From Tetracentron sinense (taxonomy: Eukaryota; Streptophyta; Magnoliopsida; Trochodendrales; Trochodendraceae), in assembly GCA_015143295.1 (NCBI GenBank), contig CM026563.1:2046001-2110000 (forward strand): a stretch of 64,000 nucleotides of DNA. Direction: 5' to 3'. The position numbers and the translations under genes were made by a program. Numbering within the stretch: position 1 is the first letter of the stretch; each line of letters starts with the position of its first letter. Under the pieces are notes generated by a model. The model was not told the origin of the DNA and made no database searches. It saw only the letters and a program-made list of their open reading frames with translations. Shown here in pieces: positions 1 through 12,211 of this stretch.

Positions 1-508
1 CTTAACTTGGATATAGTGACTGGCTTTATCATCATATCTAAAGAGTTCTCACTTGTATGAATCTTCTCCAACAAAATCTCATTCTCAGATATCGCATCTC
101 TAATGAAGTAGAATTGCACATCAATGTGCTTCGTTCTTGAATGGTAAACTTGATTCTTCGCCAAATATATAGCACTCTGACTATCACAGTGAAGAATTAT
201 CTTCTCCTACTTTAATCCCAGTTCACCAACTAGACTTCTCAACCATATAGCTTCCTTGGTTGCTTCTGGAGTTGTCATGTATTCAGTCTCGGTCGTTAAT
301 AATGTTGTAGTAGGCTATACATGGATCTCCAACAAATTGGTCCTCCACCCAATGTAAACAAGTACCCTGTAGTAGACCTCCTCTTGTCTAGGTCCCTAGC
401 ATAATCGGAATCGACATACCCAACTACCTCACATTTGTCACTCTTGTCAAACAAGACTCCGACATCAATGGTACCCTTCAAGTATCTCAAAATCCACTTC
501 ACTGCTTG
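1..508 (-). pseudogene. Copia RNase H domain, partial
   Basis: The minus-strand translation shows the Copia RNase H core: a GYVDSDYA motif near 410, the TTGYLF block near 370, and further left an LHCDSQSAIYLA block followed by HSRTKHIDV (about 130-210). The conserved Asp residues of these blocks are visible. In a live element this domain removes the RNA template during reverse transcription. The frame is interrupted near 296, and the region runs off the window edge. Confidence 0.88.
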
Positions 509-1830
509 CTAGTGCTCTTTTCCAGGATTTGCCATATACCTACTAACAACACTGACACCTTGTGAGATGTCAGGTCTAGTGCAAACTATGACATACATCA
601 AGCTGCCCACGACACTTGCATACGAAAATTCAACCATCTCTTCCTTCTCTTCATCTGTCACTGGACATAAATGCGATGATAACCTGAAATATGCCACCAA
701 TGGAGTACTCACCGGTTTTGCATCTTGCATATTGAACCGTGAAAGGACTCTCCTTATGTACTTCCCTTGGGATAGAGATAGTCTTCCCAATTTCCTACCT
801 CTTCGAATTTCCATGCCTAGAATTACCTTTGCTGCACCTAGGTCTTTCATCTCAAACTCATTACTGAGTTGCTTCTTCAATATTTTCACTTCTGATATGC
901 TTTTGGCAGGAATTAACATGTCATCCACATAGAATGCTAAGTATATGAAGGAATTATCTCTAAGTTTTCTAAAATAGAGACAGTGGTAATACTCACTTCT
1001 GGAATACCCATTGTTCAGCATGAATGAGTCAAACCGCTTGTACTATTGCCAGGGTGACTGCTTCAGACCATACAGAGACTTCTTCAGTTTGCAGACCTGA
1101 TCTTCTTTTCCCCTCATCTGAAATCCCTCTGACTGTCGCATGTATATCTTTTCATCTAGCTCTCCATATAAGAAAGTTGTCTTCACATCCATCTATTCAA
1201 GCTCCAGGTCTTGCATAACTACTATCGATAACATTGTTCTGATAGATGTATGATTTACAACTGGTGAGAAGATTTCATTAAAATATATTCATTCTCTTTG
1301 TGCAAAACCCTTTGCAATCAGTCTTGCCTTGAACTTTATTTCGCTGCTTTTAATGGTAGGTTCTTTCTTTCTAAAAATCCACTTACAGCCAATAAATTTC
1401 TTCCCCTTAGGTAGTTCTACAAGATCCTAAGTACGGTTCTTGTGTAGTGCTTTCATCTCTTCGTCCATGTCCTTCTCCCACTTTCTATGATCACCAACTG
1501 ACACCGTTTCCTTGAAGCTGAATGGCTCCCCATTCTCAGTCATGAGGGCAAAAGCTACCATGTCAGTGTCATCATCATATCTTCTCGATGCTTTTTGAAC
1601 CCGTTGTGATCTCCGTGGCTATGGCTGTTGGTCGACTCTCTAGACTTGAGGTGGTTCTTTATCACTTTCAACTGATTTAGATCTATCCAGCTCCACCTGA
1701 ACTGAATGCTCACTACTGCCGGTTGCATCATCACAATAATCCTCCTTTTTAATCATGGCAGTCGCATCAAAGACTACATCCCTGCTCATAATAATCTTTC
1801 TTGTTTCGGGATCTCATAACCTGTAGTCTT
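509..1830 (-). pseudogene. Copia reverse transcriptase, broken
   Basis: The minus strand encodes an RVT_2-type reverse transcriptase. The catalytic YVDDM block (the YxDD motif) is near 910, and the downstream blocks KDLG, GMEI and PDISQGVS are at 560-830. Upstream, in shifted frames, are the KWIFRKK, KARLIAKGF, MDVKTTFLYGEL and SLYGLKQSPWQWY blocks (about 1030-1400). The longest open stretch is 509-1021; beyond it stops and frameshifts accumulate, so the product cannot be full length. Confidence 0.88.
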
Positions 1831-1834
1831 TAAC

Positions 1835-3117
1835 TCATTTCTGGAAACCCAGAAAAATGCACTTCATTGATTTTGCATCAAGCTTATTCCTCAAATCACC
1901 ATGCACATGTGCATATGCTGGACACCCAAATATTCTTAACATAGAATATTCATAAGGTCTTCCAGACCAAACTTCTTCTAGTGTCCTCAGATCTAAAACT
2001 TTAGATGATGATTTGTTTATCAGAAAACTTACCGTGTTGATTTCTTCTGCGCATAAGTCTTTCTTCAATCCAACACTGATTCTCATACTCCAAGCTTTAT
2101 CAAGGAGTGTTCCAGTTTCTACTGTGGAATTCTGGGTGTGGTGAAGTTTCGAGCAATACTCTCATCTGTATAGAATTTAGTGAAGATGTATATTCTCCTC
2201 CATTGTTTGACCTCAGACATTTCACCTATTTTCCTATCTGATTTTCATCCATGGCTTTCCATTGCTTGAAAATGCCAAAAACATCAGACTTTTTCTTCAT
2301 GTAGTACACCCAAACTTTTCTCGGAAAATCATCTATAACTCTATGTTTGGTTGTTGTGAAAATAAGTGAAAACATGGAAAAGAAAAGAAAATGGGACAAA
2401 ACACAACTAAAAATTATATTAAAAATCCAAAATTTTCTTTTCTTTTCCATGTTTTCACTTAACCAAACATAGCTTAAATGTCACATAATATAAAGATCCC
2501 GACAATGACTTCAGAAGCGCTGGCCGCCACACATCTGAATGATGATACTCTAGAATTCCCTCACTACGGTGTGAAGAGGTTTTCAACCTCACCCTCGACT
2601 GCTTCCCGAATACACAGTGCTCACAGAACTGTAGCTTGCAGGTTTTGATGCCTTTTAAGAGCTTTCTACTATGAAACTCCATTAAAGCCCTCTCGCTCAT
2701 ATGACCTAGTCTCTTGTGCCATAGTTTGGTCTCATCATCCCCTTCTGATTGACCAATTGCAGCTCCACCTATTACGATATTCCCTATCATCTTGTATAGG
2801 ATTCTAGTCCTTATACCCTTCAGAATAACAAGGACTCCCTTGATTACCTTGAGAACTCCACTTGAAGCTATGTATTTACACCCAGTGGCTTCCATCATAT
2901 CCAAAGAAATCAAATTCTTTTTTAGGTCCGGTATATGCCTAACATCAGTTAGGGTTCGAATAACACCATCGAACATCTTTATCCTGGTAGTACCTATTCT
3001 TACTGTCTTACAAACTGCATCATTTCTCATCAAAACTATACCCCCATCATATGTTTTATATGTATTAAACCAATTTCTATTTGGACACATATAATATAAA
3101 CATGCGGAATCTAAAAT
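1835..3117 (-). pseudogene. Copia protease end, pre-integrase domain and integrase, broken
   Basis: Minus-strand frames give the segment after the protease active site (a DSA in place of DSG near 3105, then CPNRNWF), the block DVRHIPDLKKNLISL, the pre-integrase LWHKRLGHMSERAL, and a zinc-binding CEHCVFGKQ with the start of the integrase catalytic core (2455-3090). The core is split by a MITE at 2339-2474. A later fragment (1835-2086) shows the FGCPAYAHV and CIFLGF blocks of the integrase C-terminal part. The protein is clearly inactive. Confidence 0.88.
2339..2474. mobile_element. Tourist-like (PIF/Harbinger) MITE inside Copia integrase
   Basis: A 136 bp foldback with terminal inverted repeats CTATGTTTGGTT / AACCAAACATAG and long complementary AAAGAAAAG/CTTTTCTTT-rich arms. 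TAA stands directly on each side (2336-2338 and 2475-2477), the 3-bp target of PIF/Harbinger elements. Removing it with one TAA brings the integrase frame back into register, which fixes both ends. Confidence 0.82.
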
Positions 3118-3992
3118 CTAAGATTCAAAGTAGGTTTCCTTATTTGTATGGATGCAAAACGCGTCGTCGTCGCTACTTTCTTCCGAAGCCGCATTAGCTT
3201 GGTCTGAGGGTTTCCCTTTCCTCCTTTCCGGTTCATTTTCTTGTTCCTCCTTTAGGATTCTGCAATCCTTCTTAATGTGATCATATTTCTTGCAATGGTG
3301 ACATTGAAGCCAAGTCCTTCCAGACTTTGCTTTCGACATTCCTCTTCTTTGTTCTTTCTCCTTTCCCTTTTTTTTTCTCTTCCTCTAACAAACAAACCCT
3401 CAGCCTGAGTATTTTACTCTTCCTGATTTTTCTTTCTCAAATCAAGGGTTACTACTGTATCTTCTAACTTTATAGAATCATTCTCATAGAGTAGGGTTGT
3501 AATGAGATGCTTATAAGAGGGCGGAAGTGAAAAGAGAAGTTGTAGGGCATGATCTTCATCGCTGACATTTTCATCAATGCTTGCTAGGTCATTGACTATT
3601 CTGTTGAGAGCATTGATGTACTCTGTGAGATCTACACCCTCCTTCATCTTGGTTGTATGAAGTTTCTGCTTGAGGAATAGCCTCTTTGACAATGATTTTG
3701 TCATATATAGGCTCTCAAACTTCATCCAATGCTTCGGTGCTGAATTCTCATCGACCACGTGATAGAGAACGTCGTCAGATAGGCTTAACCGAATGGTGCT
3801 CGCCGTATTCAATTCCAGATATTCCCAATCTTCATCGGATATTAACTCCGATTTCTTTTCTTTACCTTTTAGGGTTTTGTGTAAACCTTATTGAATGAAT
3901 AGATCTTTCACCCGACTCTACCATAATCTGAAGTTGTCATTCCCATCGAATCTTGCAACATCGAACTTGGCGTTGAAACTCTTTGATGCCAT
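3118..3992 (-). pseudogene. Copia gag with CCHC zinc knuckle, broken
   Basis: An ATG at 3992-3990 lies ten bases inside the primer site and begins a MASKSFNAKF peptide, typical of plant Copia gag starts. The main body (3414-3812) is the UBN2-type gag domain with KSLSKRLFLKQKLHT and EDHALQLLFSLP blocks. A CHHCKKYDHIKKDC zinc knuckle follows at about 3270-3310, in a shifted frame. In live elements this protein forms the virus-like particle and the knuckle binds RNA. Stops and frameshifts separate the parts. Confidence 0.86.
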
Positions 3993-4002
3993 TGTTTTGA
4001 AT

Positions 4003-4021
4003 CTAACCTGGCTCTGATGTT
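4003..4021 (-). other. Copia primer binding site
   Basis: On the minus strand the sequence next to the LTR reads ACATCAGAGCCAGGTTAG. This matches the usual initiator-tRNA-Met primer site of plant Copia elements except for the first few bases, which are mutated. Confidence 0.7.
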
Positions 4022-4025
4022 AATT

Positions 4026-4542
4026 TGTGGTGAAAAAAACCTAAAGAATGTAAAGCGGAAACACACAAAAACACACAAATATACGGGGTTCACCCGACTG
4101 GGACTACGTCCACGGAGAGATCCCTTCTTCACTAATAATCAATAGTAAAGAGTTACAATGGTTCCTCAACCTCTCAAACAATCTCTCTCTCTCAAAAAAA
4201 AATAATTTTGGCTTCAGTTCTATTAACTCCCCTTACAAACCCTAGTTCAAAGAAGGCTTTAAATAAGGAAAAAACTCGGAAAATTAAAATTTCCAGAAAC
4301 TTTAACGCTTCGGGCGATCTGTAGTGCCCTGGAACTTTTCGTACCTAATGATAGTATTTTCATAGCCAATTGGCCTTTCACGTAGTCCAATTAATAAATA
4401 AATGAGAATTTGAAGATTCTAAAATATCGGAAATGTTCCCATTCGAATGAAGAGTCTAACGAAAGTTGAATCGTCAAAATCCGACGAACAATTCAAAAGT
4501 TATGGCCGAAACAGTAAAATGAACTCAGTGTCAAAATTTGCA
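4026..4542 (-). repeat. 5' LTR of the Copia element (approximate ends)
   Basis: In plus orientation it starts TGTGGTG, two bases outside the primer site. The outer end is placed at the TTTGCA before 4543, giving about 517 bp; this end is uncertain by some bases because the partner LTR is outside the window. A TATTTAAA on the minus strand near 4265 is a plausible LTR TATA box. Confidence 0.62.
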
Positions 4543-4880
4543 GAGTACCGATTGTAAGCACCCTATTTTAGCACCCCCTATTCCTCTTCCCACTTCTTCA
4601 AATGCTCCAAGGTTTACCCAAGGCCCAAGCCCATTTGGCCAAACTTGTACCCAGACAACTCAATCAAACCCAATTACCTAATTTTATTACCCAACCCAAG
4701 TAGTCAAGCCCAAATACCCAATCACCCAATTGCCTAAGCCAAAGTCTATTTCCATAGCTCAAGCCCAAATGTCATAGTCAAAGTCCAATAATCATAACCC
4801 ATGACTCATCTACTAATAACCCATGATCCATAAGACCTAATCCACATATCCATATCCACCTACCCTATATCCTACAACCC

Positions 4881-5080
4881 ATACCCATATAACCCATAGT
4901 TCACTCAATCCACCAACTCTCTTACACCTCTCTTACATCAACCCATACCTATATAACTCATAGTTCACTCAACCCACCAACTCTCTTACACCTCTCTTAC
5001 ACCCTATATCTTACAACTCATACTCATATAACTCATAGTTCACTCAACCCACCAACTCTCTTACACTCCTTACAACACCC
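4881..5080 (+). repeat. Tandem repeat upstream of the LTR promoter
   Basis: Three imperfect copies of a unit built on CATAGTTCACTCAACCCACC and CTCTCTTACAC begin near 4881, 4943 and 5019, so spacing is roughly 62-76 bp. They lie just 5' of the TATA box, where LTR enhancer repeats are usual. Confidence 0.75.
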
Positions 5081-5173
5081 AATCTATCAACTCACCTTAC
5101 AACACTCAAGTCTTTACCCAGTAGCTCCTTTTATCCCCTATGTAAAAGACACAACCCAACCTCTTAGTTTTCC

Positions 5174-5180
5174 TATAAAT
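5174..5180 (+). promoter_or_regulatory. TATA box of the Ogre-type LTR
   Basis: CCTATAAATACC is a well-formed TATA element in the middle of the LTR. Transcription would start about 30 bp downstream, near 5205, marking the U3/R boundary. Confidence 0.6.
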
Positions 5181-6809
5181 ACCAATCCCTTAGCCCCTTA
5201 GATCCGTCCCTCAAGACCCCTAGAAGGTTCTCACCCACTTGTGTTTCTTTTGAGTTTGAAGAAGGAAGAAGAAACTAAGGTTTAGAGTTTGGAAAGAATT
5301 CTAAGACTAAAAACTTAGAGTTCTTTACTAACTCTCTTCCTTTGTGGATTCTAAAACCCTACCCCTTGGAGCATTGAATGAGAATTCTTGGAGGAGTAGG
5401 CACTCCTTCTTTCATTTTCTCTTCTTTTTTATCTTTTTTTTTATTTGGTTCTCTCTTCTTGATCTCTCATTTCTCAAGCATAGTTGGTCCTCTCTACACC
5501 AATCTAATGGTGTAGAGGGACCCCATATCAAAGGCAAGGAGATGCTCCTTTTTTCTTTTCCTTTCCATGTACATATTTTCTTCTTTTTTATGTACCCACA
5601 AGTGTGGATATGGGTAGATCCATAGAGAGTGGAAACTAAAGCTATACCTCTCTTTTTCATTTTGTTTTCTTTTGAGATTCTAGTCATCTTTCTAGAATTT
5701 TTTGTGAAAGCTCATCCCCTCCCTAACATTCTTTAGAGCAACATTACATCATTAATAATGGTGTAAATGAACCACCTTAAAAGGGAGAGGATGAGTTTTC
5801 ATTTTCTTTCATTTCTTTATTTTTCCTTCATGTTCTATGTTGAATGGGTAGGTGATGGTTTAAGGACTTAAGATAAATGATGGTGTAAGGACTTAAAGAG
5901 GACATTCTTAAAAATGTTTCATACTAAAGACAATGGTTGATCTATTATCAACATCAATCCCACAAAATAGGTGTTGGTAATAGACCATTTACTATTCATA
6001 AGGCACATCCCTCTTTATGTCTTAAACTATAATCTTTTAGCCAAACTCTTGGACTAAATTTGACTTTAGTTAAGTTTGTCAAAACCTTACCTATATGAAA
6101 ATTCAAAAACATGATAAAATCTCAAAATACCAAAAACATGATAAAATCTCAAAACATCAAAAACATTCAAATATAACCAAAATATAAAAAACATTCAAAT
6201 ATCCCCAAAAATCTCAAAAAATATAAAAAATACAAAAAGACCAAAAAGAGACTTGTAGGACCTCCTTAGATTTGGTTAGCTCATCTAACCACGGATAAAT
6301 ACCCTCTAACCGCGGTTAGACTTAACACTTGTGCACTTGAACTCCCCGGTCAACTAAACCATAGCCTTCTAGGCTAGACCCTTTGACCATCCTATGCACA
6401 CACACACTCCCCCTTAACCTCGGCACGGGCTCATGTGCCAGAACTACGCTCGGTCTGATCTCACTATGTGAGTACGTAGGCAACTCAACTCGGGTTCGAC
6501 CCTAGCCATCTAGCTTTCTATTTTTCTTGGATTAGCACTCACTTAAAAACTTTGGACATTTTAATTAAACTTTGAGATTATAATTGGCTTAAGTTTAGGG
6601 AGTAGGTAACCGTTATAAAACGGAGGTCTTGAGGTGCCTAATACCTTCCCCATGACTTAATCGAACCGCTTACCCTAACTCTGTAAAGACCATTTGCCTT
6701 ATCCAAACAAACAAATACCCGGGACCTATCCCTAAGAATGAATAGGTGGCGACTCAAGTCAAAACATATAATTGTGAAAGTGGGTTGGAAAATCCCATGC
6801 TCATAGCTC

Positions 6810-6827
6810 TGGCGACTCTGCTGGGGA
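6810..6827 (+). other. Primer binding site, tRNA-Arg type
   Basis: TGGCGACTCTGCTGGGGA directly follows the LTR. This primer motif is characteristic of Ogre and related Tat-lineage Gypsy elements and fixes the orientation as plus. Confidence 0.8.
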
Positions 6828-7570
6828 ATTGGTTCAAGCCGAAACCTAAACTTAAGCCAAATTAATCTCAACATTAATCAAAATGCTTAAGAGCTTAATT
6901 AATTGCTAATTCTTTATATCTCTTGAGTGCTTTTGTAAATGTGCATTTCATACATATCATTGTAGTGTAAATGACCCATTAAACCCATTAGACAGGCTTA
7001 TTACGCTCACGGCTACTGGATGACTATCCTCAGTGACAGGGGCTTAACCGTCTTGGAGGTCCGCGGAACTTTGCCTGTTAGGTGACTATCCTCAGGAAAC
7101 GGTTCTGAACGCTCCCGCTTACACCAATCGTCCCTTTTTAGGGAGTCGCATATACGGTGTTAAGTGATCCCTCATCCTGTAGGAACACCCTGCATTACAC
7201 CTGCATGCATACATATAGACTAGGCTATGGTATAGTCTATAAGCAGCCCACCTGGAGGGATATTGTAAACCCTAACCTGCTTATATCCTATACCTGTCCC
7301 CTCAATTATAGTTGACTGCCCGGACAAATTTTACCCGGATAAGCTTCCATTCAGGGGGCCTGTACTGAGCCTTTTGTTGTGTTTGTAATAAAACACACCC
7401 TACCTTGCATCTCGACATAGCATATGAGGTTCAAATCTCAAGCAAATAGGTCTTCACCAGACCTACCTCTACCTTTGACCTGATAGGTCCACGGTTCCCA
7501 ACAGCCCGAGTTAAAGCATGTCGGACCTCCATTCGTTTGCCCTATCGGATCACATATGCCTTGTCACACC
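6828..7570 (+). mobile_element. Ogre-type untranslated leader, element truncated
   Basis: The sequence after the primer site has the look of an Ogre leader, including the repeated block GGATGACTATCCTCAG near 7019 and 7083. No gag or pol follows; homology stops before the A-rich tract at 7574-7636. The copy is therefore a 5' fragment: LTR, primer site and leader. Confidence 0.6.
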
Positions 7571-7780
7571 CAATAAAAAAAAAAAATAATTAAAAAAAAA
7601 AAAAAAATCAAAAAAAGAAGAAGAAAAAACTAGAATATAAAACACACCCTATTGGCTTGTGGGTGCGATTGAACTCTTCCCGAGTTCAATCACAATTGGT
7701 TGTGATTGGATCTCCATGCCCCATGTTGACGAGGGGGGGGGGGGCACGTGCCCCTAGGCCCCCCTTGGCTCCGCCCCTGC
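7571..7780. repeat. A-rich tract, MITE-like stretch and a hAT terminus
   Basis: Poly(A) with interruptions (7574-7636) is followed by GAACTCTTCCCGAGTTC and CAATCACAATTGGTTGTGATTG hairpins. A G12 run then leads to GGCTCCGCCCCTG, ending at 7779. The last motif is the inverted form of the CAGGGGCGGAGC terminus common in plant hAT elements. I do not find its partner, so this is a remnant. From 7781 to 8088 I recognise nothing. Confidence 0.5.
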
Positions 7781-8088
7781 ATAGGGTAATGGGGAATGGA
7801 TGCATCCCATGACATGCACCATCCTAACTATCAACACATTCTTACCAGAAAATAGTGACAACGCTTTACACATAGACCCTGACAAAGGATTCAAGTTCCA
7901 TAATGACAAAGTCGGGTTCGGGTATAATTCGGCAATGGTCAAGTTTGAAAAAATTTGAGACATTAAAAATAAATAATTATATAAAATATATAAAGAAATT
8001 TACTTGTCAAACTAAATGAATTATTTGTGAAATTCAGGAATAATTCAAGAAATTCAAAAATAATTTAGCAAGCTTAAAATTAATGAAT

Positions 8089-10205
8089 TGTAATAACCCA
8101 ATTTTATTTAAATCTTTTGAGATTTTGTGTTTGTTGGGTCTATTTGCTCTTGGGGCCCAAAAAATGAAAGTCCGTAGTAGTGGCTTGGTTGGGTCAAGAC
8201 CATACTCTCTTAAGCCTTGTGTAGTAGTTTGAATTTTAAAAGGATAGAAAAGTTTGAATTTCAAAATAATAGGGAAGTTTGAATTTCAAAAAAATAGGAA
8301 GTGAGAAGAGATTAAATGGGACTGAGAGAATTAAGGGAGTAGAAAATTTTATACTTAGGATATCTATTTTGTTCTCATATTTTCTCTAAATCTTAAACCT
8401 AAGAAATAATTTATGTTGATGATTTACTAGCTCAAGAAAGCAATCAAGAAGAAGGAAAAGAACATCATTGAAGCATCAAAATCAAATGTTTCGAGTTGTA
8501 AAAGTGAGGTAGGAATGTAACCTAAATCTTATATCATGATTGTGTAATGATTAAAATAAATAGATAAAAATTATTCTATTAAAATTAATTAATTTGAAAT
8601 TATGTTATTATTAGAATTCATCATATTGTTCTTCTTGAAATTTTAAAATGACTCATAAATTATTTTGTAGAAATTATTAATTTCTATAGAATCTATCAAA
8701 AACTGTATGTGATTGAGAGAAATATGTGTAACTTAGTGCATATATAAAATTTAATATTTTAACCAATTAGAAACGAATCTTAATTGATTAATATCACTTA
8801 TGTAATTTTAAAAGATTTTTTATTGATCGTTTAATATTTTATTTAATCTCATATTTTTAGAGATTTGTGCAAGAAACTGCACACCCAGATTCCAGTGACA
8901 GTGTTTTAATGAATTGTTTGATATATTTATTTTTTGATAAAATCATGATATTTTTACCGTAGATACTTTATTCTGTCTTTTTTAAAACTCAACTTGTTTC
9001 ATCCAATTCCGAGTTATATTAAATTTAATATGTATTTATTACTGAGACGTGGTCGAATCTAAATTTTAGAACCTATAATACTATAACCTATTAGATTAAA
9101 TATTTTAGGTATGAAAGATTATCTTATAAATCCTCAGACTTTTTTGTGTAATGTATATGTTAGTAAGCTTTAAAATCCCTTTGAGTTTACTGCAATCTGA
9201 TTTAAACTTAATTTATAATAATTTTTGAACTCAAAACTATTTCATAGTTTACTGTTTTCAATATCATTATTTAGGTTTGAAATTATTTTATTTTATGTGA
9301 AAAATCATTTGTTTTGAAATGTTCAATATTTTTATAGTATACTTCATTGAGTTAATTTTCTAAATAAATAATGGTTAATTCATTTAAAGTGTTTATAATT
9401 GGAAATTGAAAAATAATAATGAGAATGAGCAGTCATGAATTTTTTTTTATTTGAATACGTATACATTGGCATGACCTTGAGACCTCCTAAAGAAAATCTC
9501 CTAAAGTCAGCAAGAAGGGCTCGATGCCATAGGGTATAAGGCCTCAAACATCCCTGAGAAGACTCTGATATGGGTATTATGAGAGTTAGGCCAAACTGGT
9601 GAGAAAATCGAGCCACATTAATACACGAATTCGGATGAAAGAAAATCCTTGGTATAAGTGTAAGTATATGATTAAATTTATTTGATTCATTGTCATAGAA
9701 ATTCTTGTATTGTATTATTTGGAAAGAAACAATTTTCCTTAATCAGTATTTATTATCATTATTAAGATATTTGATTTGAGTTGATTTTCTATTGGGCTTG
9801 TGAAGCCCATTGTTGATTTATGTTTCAGATTGAACTACTAGATGTGATGAGAAGTTGGACTAAGGAATGAAACTTATTATATTTCTTTTAATATTTATAT
9901 TGAATGAGATTGACTATTGTAAGACTTAATTCGGTCTTATGAATCTTTCACTTTGATAGTATTATTTTATCTAATTATCTATGACGGTAATCTAATTATG
10001 ATTATTATTATTACACATCAAATTGTAGATCGATTAATACGGTTTGTAATTTGTATTAAAAAAAATGTATTATTTTGATCAATGAATGAGTAAAGAATAT
10101 TAATTTTAATATAAAATATAATTTATTTTCATCTAAACTCTCCAAGTTTTCAGAAAATTGGCGATCCAAAAATTATGGGTCTTTTCCGAAATTCGGAGTG
10201 TTACA
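8089..10205 (+). mobile_element. Solo LTR of a Gypsy element (Tekay/Del-like)
   Basis: A 2,117 bp block begins TGTAATAACCC and ends CCGAAATTCGGAGTGTTACA, the paired ends of Tekay/Del-type chromovirus LTRs. It is flanked by TGAAT (8084-8088) and TAAAT (10206-10210), a 5-bp target duplication with one mismatch. No primer site, internal region or second LTR is present. The simplest origin is recombination between the two LTRs of a former full element. Strand is inferred from the end motifs only. Confidence 0.75.
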
Positions 10206-12018
10206 TAAATAATTCGGCACCACTAAAATTTACTAGTAATTTAAAAAGTCAGCGAATTTATTACTATGATAGTGGCCACACTCTGCTAAAGCCCTAAGAA
10301 AGAAATAGGTAGTCACATTCTACCAAAGTTCTTTTATAGCACCTTTGCTTCGAAGATTCGACATCTATACTCAAATTCATCTCTGCCTAAGAATCATATC
10401 GATGATATCCAAAATATCCGGGTGACACGTGATCTACATGTGAACACTATGTCATCTGGCCAATACAAATAGAAAATTTCTCGAGTCCGACTTGGTTACC
10501 CTTAACCACTTGGCAGCTTATCAATTTGCATAATCAACAATGAGTATGCAAAGAAGAATGCAAAAAAGAAGCCTTTGAATCTGCGTCTGAAGCTTAATTA
10601 GATGGGTCATGGTCGTCATTGTTAAGAATTCGCTAGACTAATAGCCATTTAATTTTCTCAACTGTCTCTCAAAGTGAGCCTATAGTTGCAACTCTACATA
10701 AGATAGGGAGAGTTTAATCACACCCATAGGTCAACTTGTGTCCCTTTTAACCTGAATTAATTGTAGATGAGATTTACTAACCCTTAACGTTCAACCATCT
10801 AACCTTGGTTTTTAGAAGAAAAAAAATATTAATCATAGGAGTTAAAACCTTCTTAACCAGGGTTAAAATAACAATAAACTTTGGAGTTCAATCCCAATTG
10901 GACAGGATCCGAACTCAGAGTGGTACAGTTATATGAAATGCCTTGTGTTTACAGTTTACGCTCACTTTAGACGGTAATGAAGCTTTGTGGCTGACACCAT
11001 AACTAGTTTTTATTTCTTTCCTTAAAACATTGGTAATAGGGAGGAAGAGGAAGAAGTTAATTGGTAGAGATGAAGAGGAGGCTCCTCTATTGAGAAGGAA
11101 CTTTGAGAGGAAGCTCCTATATATATAGTTGACCCCTTTATGTTTTGTGGATCAAAAGCATTCAAAATTTCTTAAGGGCTGTTCTTCTGGTGGAACTTTT
11201 ACGGCGTAGAACTTTCATAATTTCACGTCTAATTTTACTTAATGTCTATAACTATAATATCTTATAGAGTGTAAATGTTTTACAAATACAGAACTTTTAA
11301 GTTCTGTCAAAAATATTGAATTTTTTAAGTTCCATAAGTGGAACTTTTAATTAAATTGAACCCAATAAATCTGTGAAATACTATTGTGTAAAAGAGTTAG
11401 AAAACCCTCTCCCTCCGTACTCTTGCCTCTTGTTGTAAAATATCAATGTTCTTTCTTTAAAAATTCCACCAAATGATTAGAAGTATTTTTATTATGCAAT
11501 TCTTACATGTGAAGCTTGAAATCTCCTTCGCATCTACCAAAGCCTATTGAATAATTTCTAAATATTGAATCGAAAAATAATAAATCATAATTTATATTTT
11601 TATTGTACGTGTTCGATAATTTTTTTAGACTTAAAATTTGTGTCGTGGGAAATATCAATGCACTTTTTTTTTTAATTTCAGAAAGTCAAAAATATTATGA
11701 ACTAAGGGTCCACCGGACTAGCACCTCGGATTCTTCTAAATTTCTTATCCGGAGCTCTTTCCATCATCATCGGTCCATATCATGGGAATCTTTTCAGAAC
11801 CACCACATAAATTTCCTTTGTACGTGAAAACAACACATACAGCAACAAAGCTAGCTTTGACTTGATCGTTTTCGCTTGTGACATGATGGTTATATATTTA
11901 TGAAGTTTAAACATAGTTCGTAACTTATTGAACTTTGTAAGTTTGATTTATATCCTTAAACGTCCGACTCGTCTATTAATCATGCATCCGAAGAAGTTGC
12001 AGACACCGTGCACTTTTA
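10206..12018. other. Intergenic DNA without a recognisable gene
   Basis: AT-rich sequence with only short chance frames, for example 11603-11827. It includes one dispersed foldback unit (10719-10905), listed separately. I see no coding pattern elsewhere. Confidence 0.6.
10719..10905. repeat. Dispersed TTAACC-type repeat, single unit
   Basis: It contains the signature of the family that also forms arrays at 24 kb, 55 kb and 58.6 kb: CATCTAACCTTGGTTTTTAG, an A-rich run, and CTTAACCAGGGTTAA. It is bounded by GAGTTTAATCACACC and GGAGTTCAATCCCAATTGG, which are loosely inverted. Confidence 0.55.
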
Positions 12019-12206
12019 GGGTGCCTTCCTTTGGCGAGAAAGTGAGGGAGAGTAAAAGGAAAGTGAGTTCGTGTGGAAAAAAAAACATATTTTCATTTTC
12101 TCAATAACAATAAACTTTCTTTCAAAAACTTTATTCATATGGCTGTTTTCAAAGAAAATTTTAGGTTCTTTTTTTTTTCACCCACTTTCTCGACAAACAA
12201 ACATAT
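12019..12206. mobile_element. Probable MITE
   Basis: The left end GGGTGCCTTCCTTTGGCGAGAAAGTG and the right end CCCACTTTCTCGACAAACAAAC are inverted relatives sharing CGAGAAAGTG exactly. It lies only a few bases from the next MITE. No clean target duplication was found. Confidence 0.45.
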
Positions 12207-12211
12207 ACTAA

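Larger units (their letters stand above)
1..4542 (-). mobile_element. Ty1/copia LTR retrotransposon, degenerate, cut by window start
   Basis: On the minus strand the order is LTR, primer site, gag with a CCHC knuckle, protease, integrase, reverse transcriptase, RNase H. Integrase before reverse transcriptase is the Ty1/copia order, which excludes Gypsy. The reading frames are broken by stops and frameshifts throughout, so the copy cannot move by itself. The second LTR must lie left of position 1. The element abuts the Gypsy LTR that begins at 4553. Confidence 0.93.
4553..6803 (+). repeat. Long Gypsy LTR, Ogre/Tat type
   Basis: It begins TGTAAGCACCC, a start I know from Ogre-like Gypsy LTRs, and ends ...CATGCTCA about six bases before a primer site at 6810. 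The length is about 2.25 kb, in the large range expected for Ogre-type elements. A TATAAAT box lies at 5174-5180 and the left third holds tandem repeats. Apparent reading frames inside, such as one at 5344-5625, are LTR sequence and not genes. Confidence 0.78.

Noticed and set aside
5344..5687. Open frames on both strands with Phe/Lys-rich peptides
   Set aside because: They come from pyrimidine-rich LTR sequence of the Ogre-type element and resemble no protein family.
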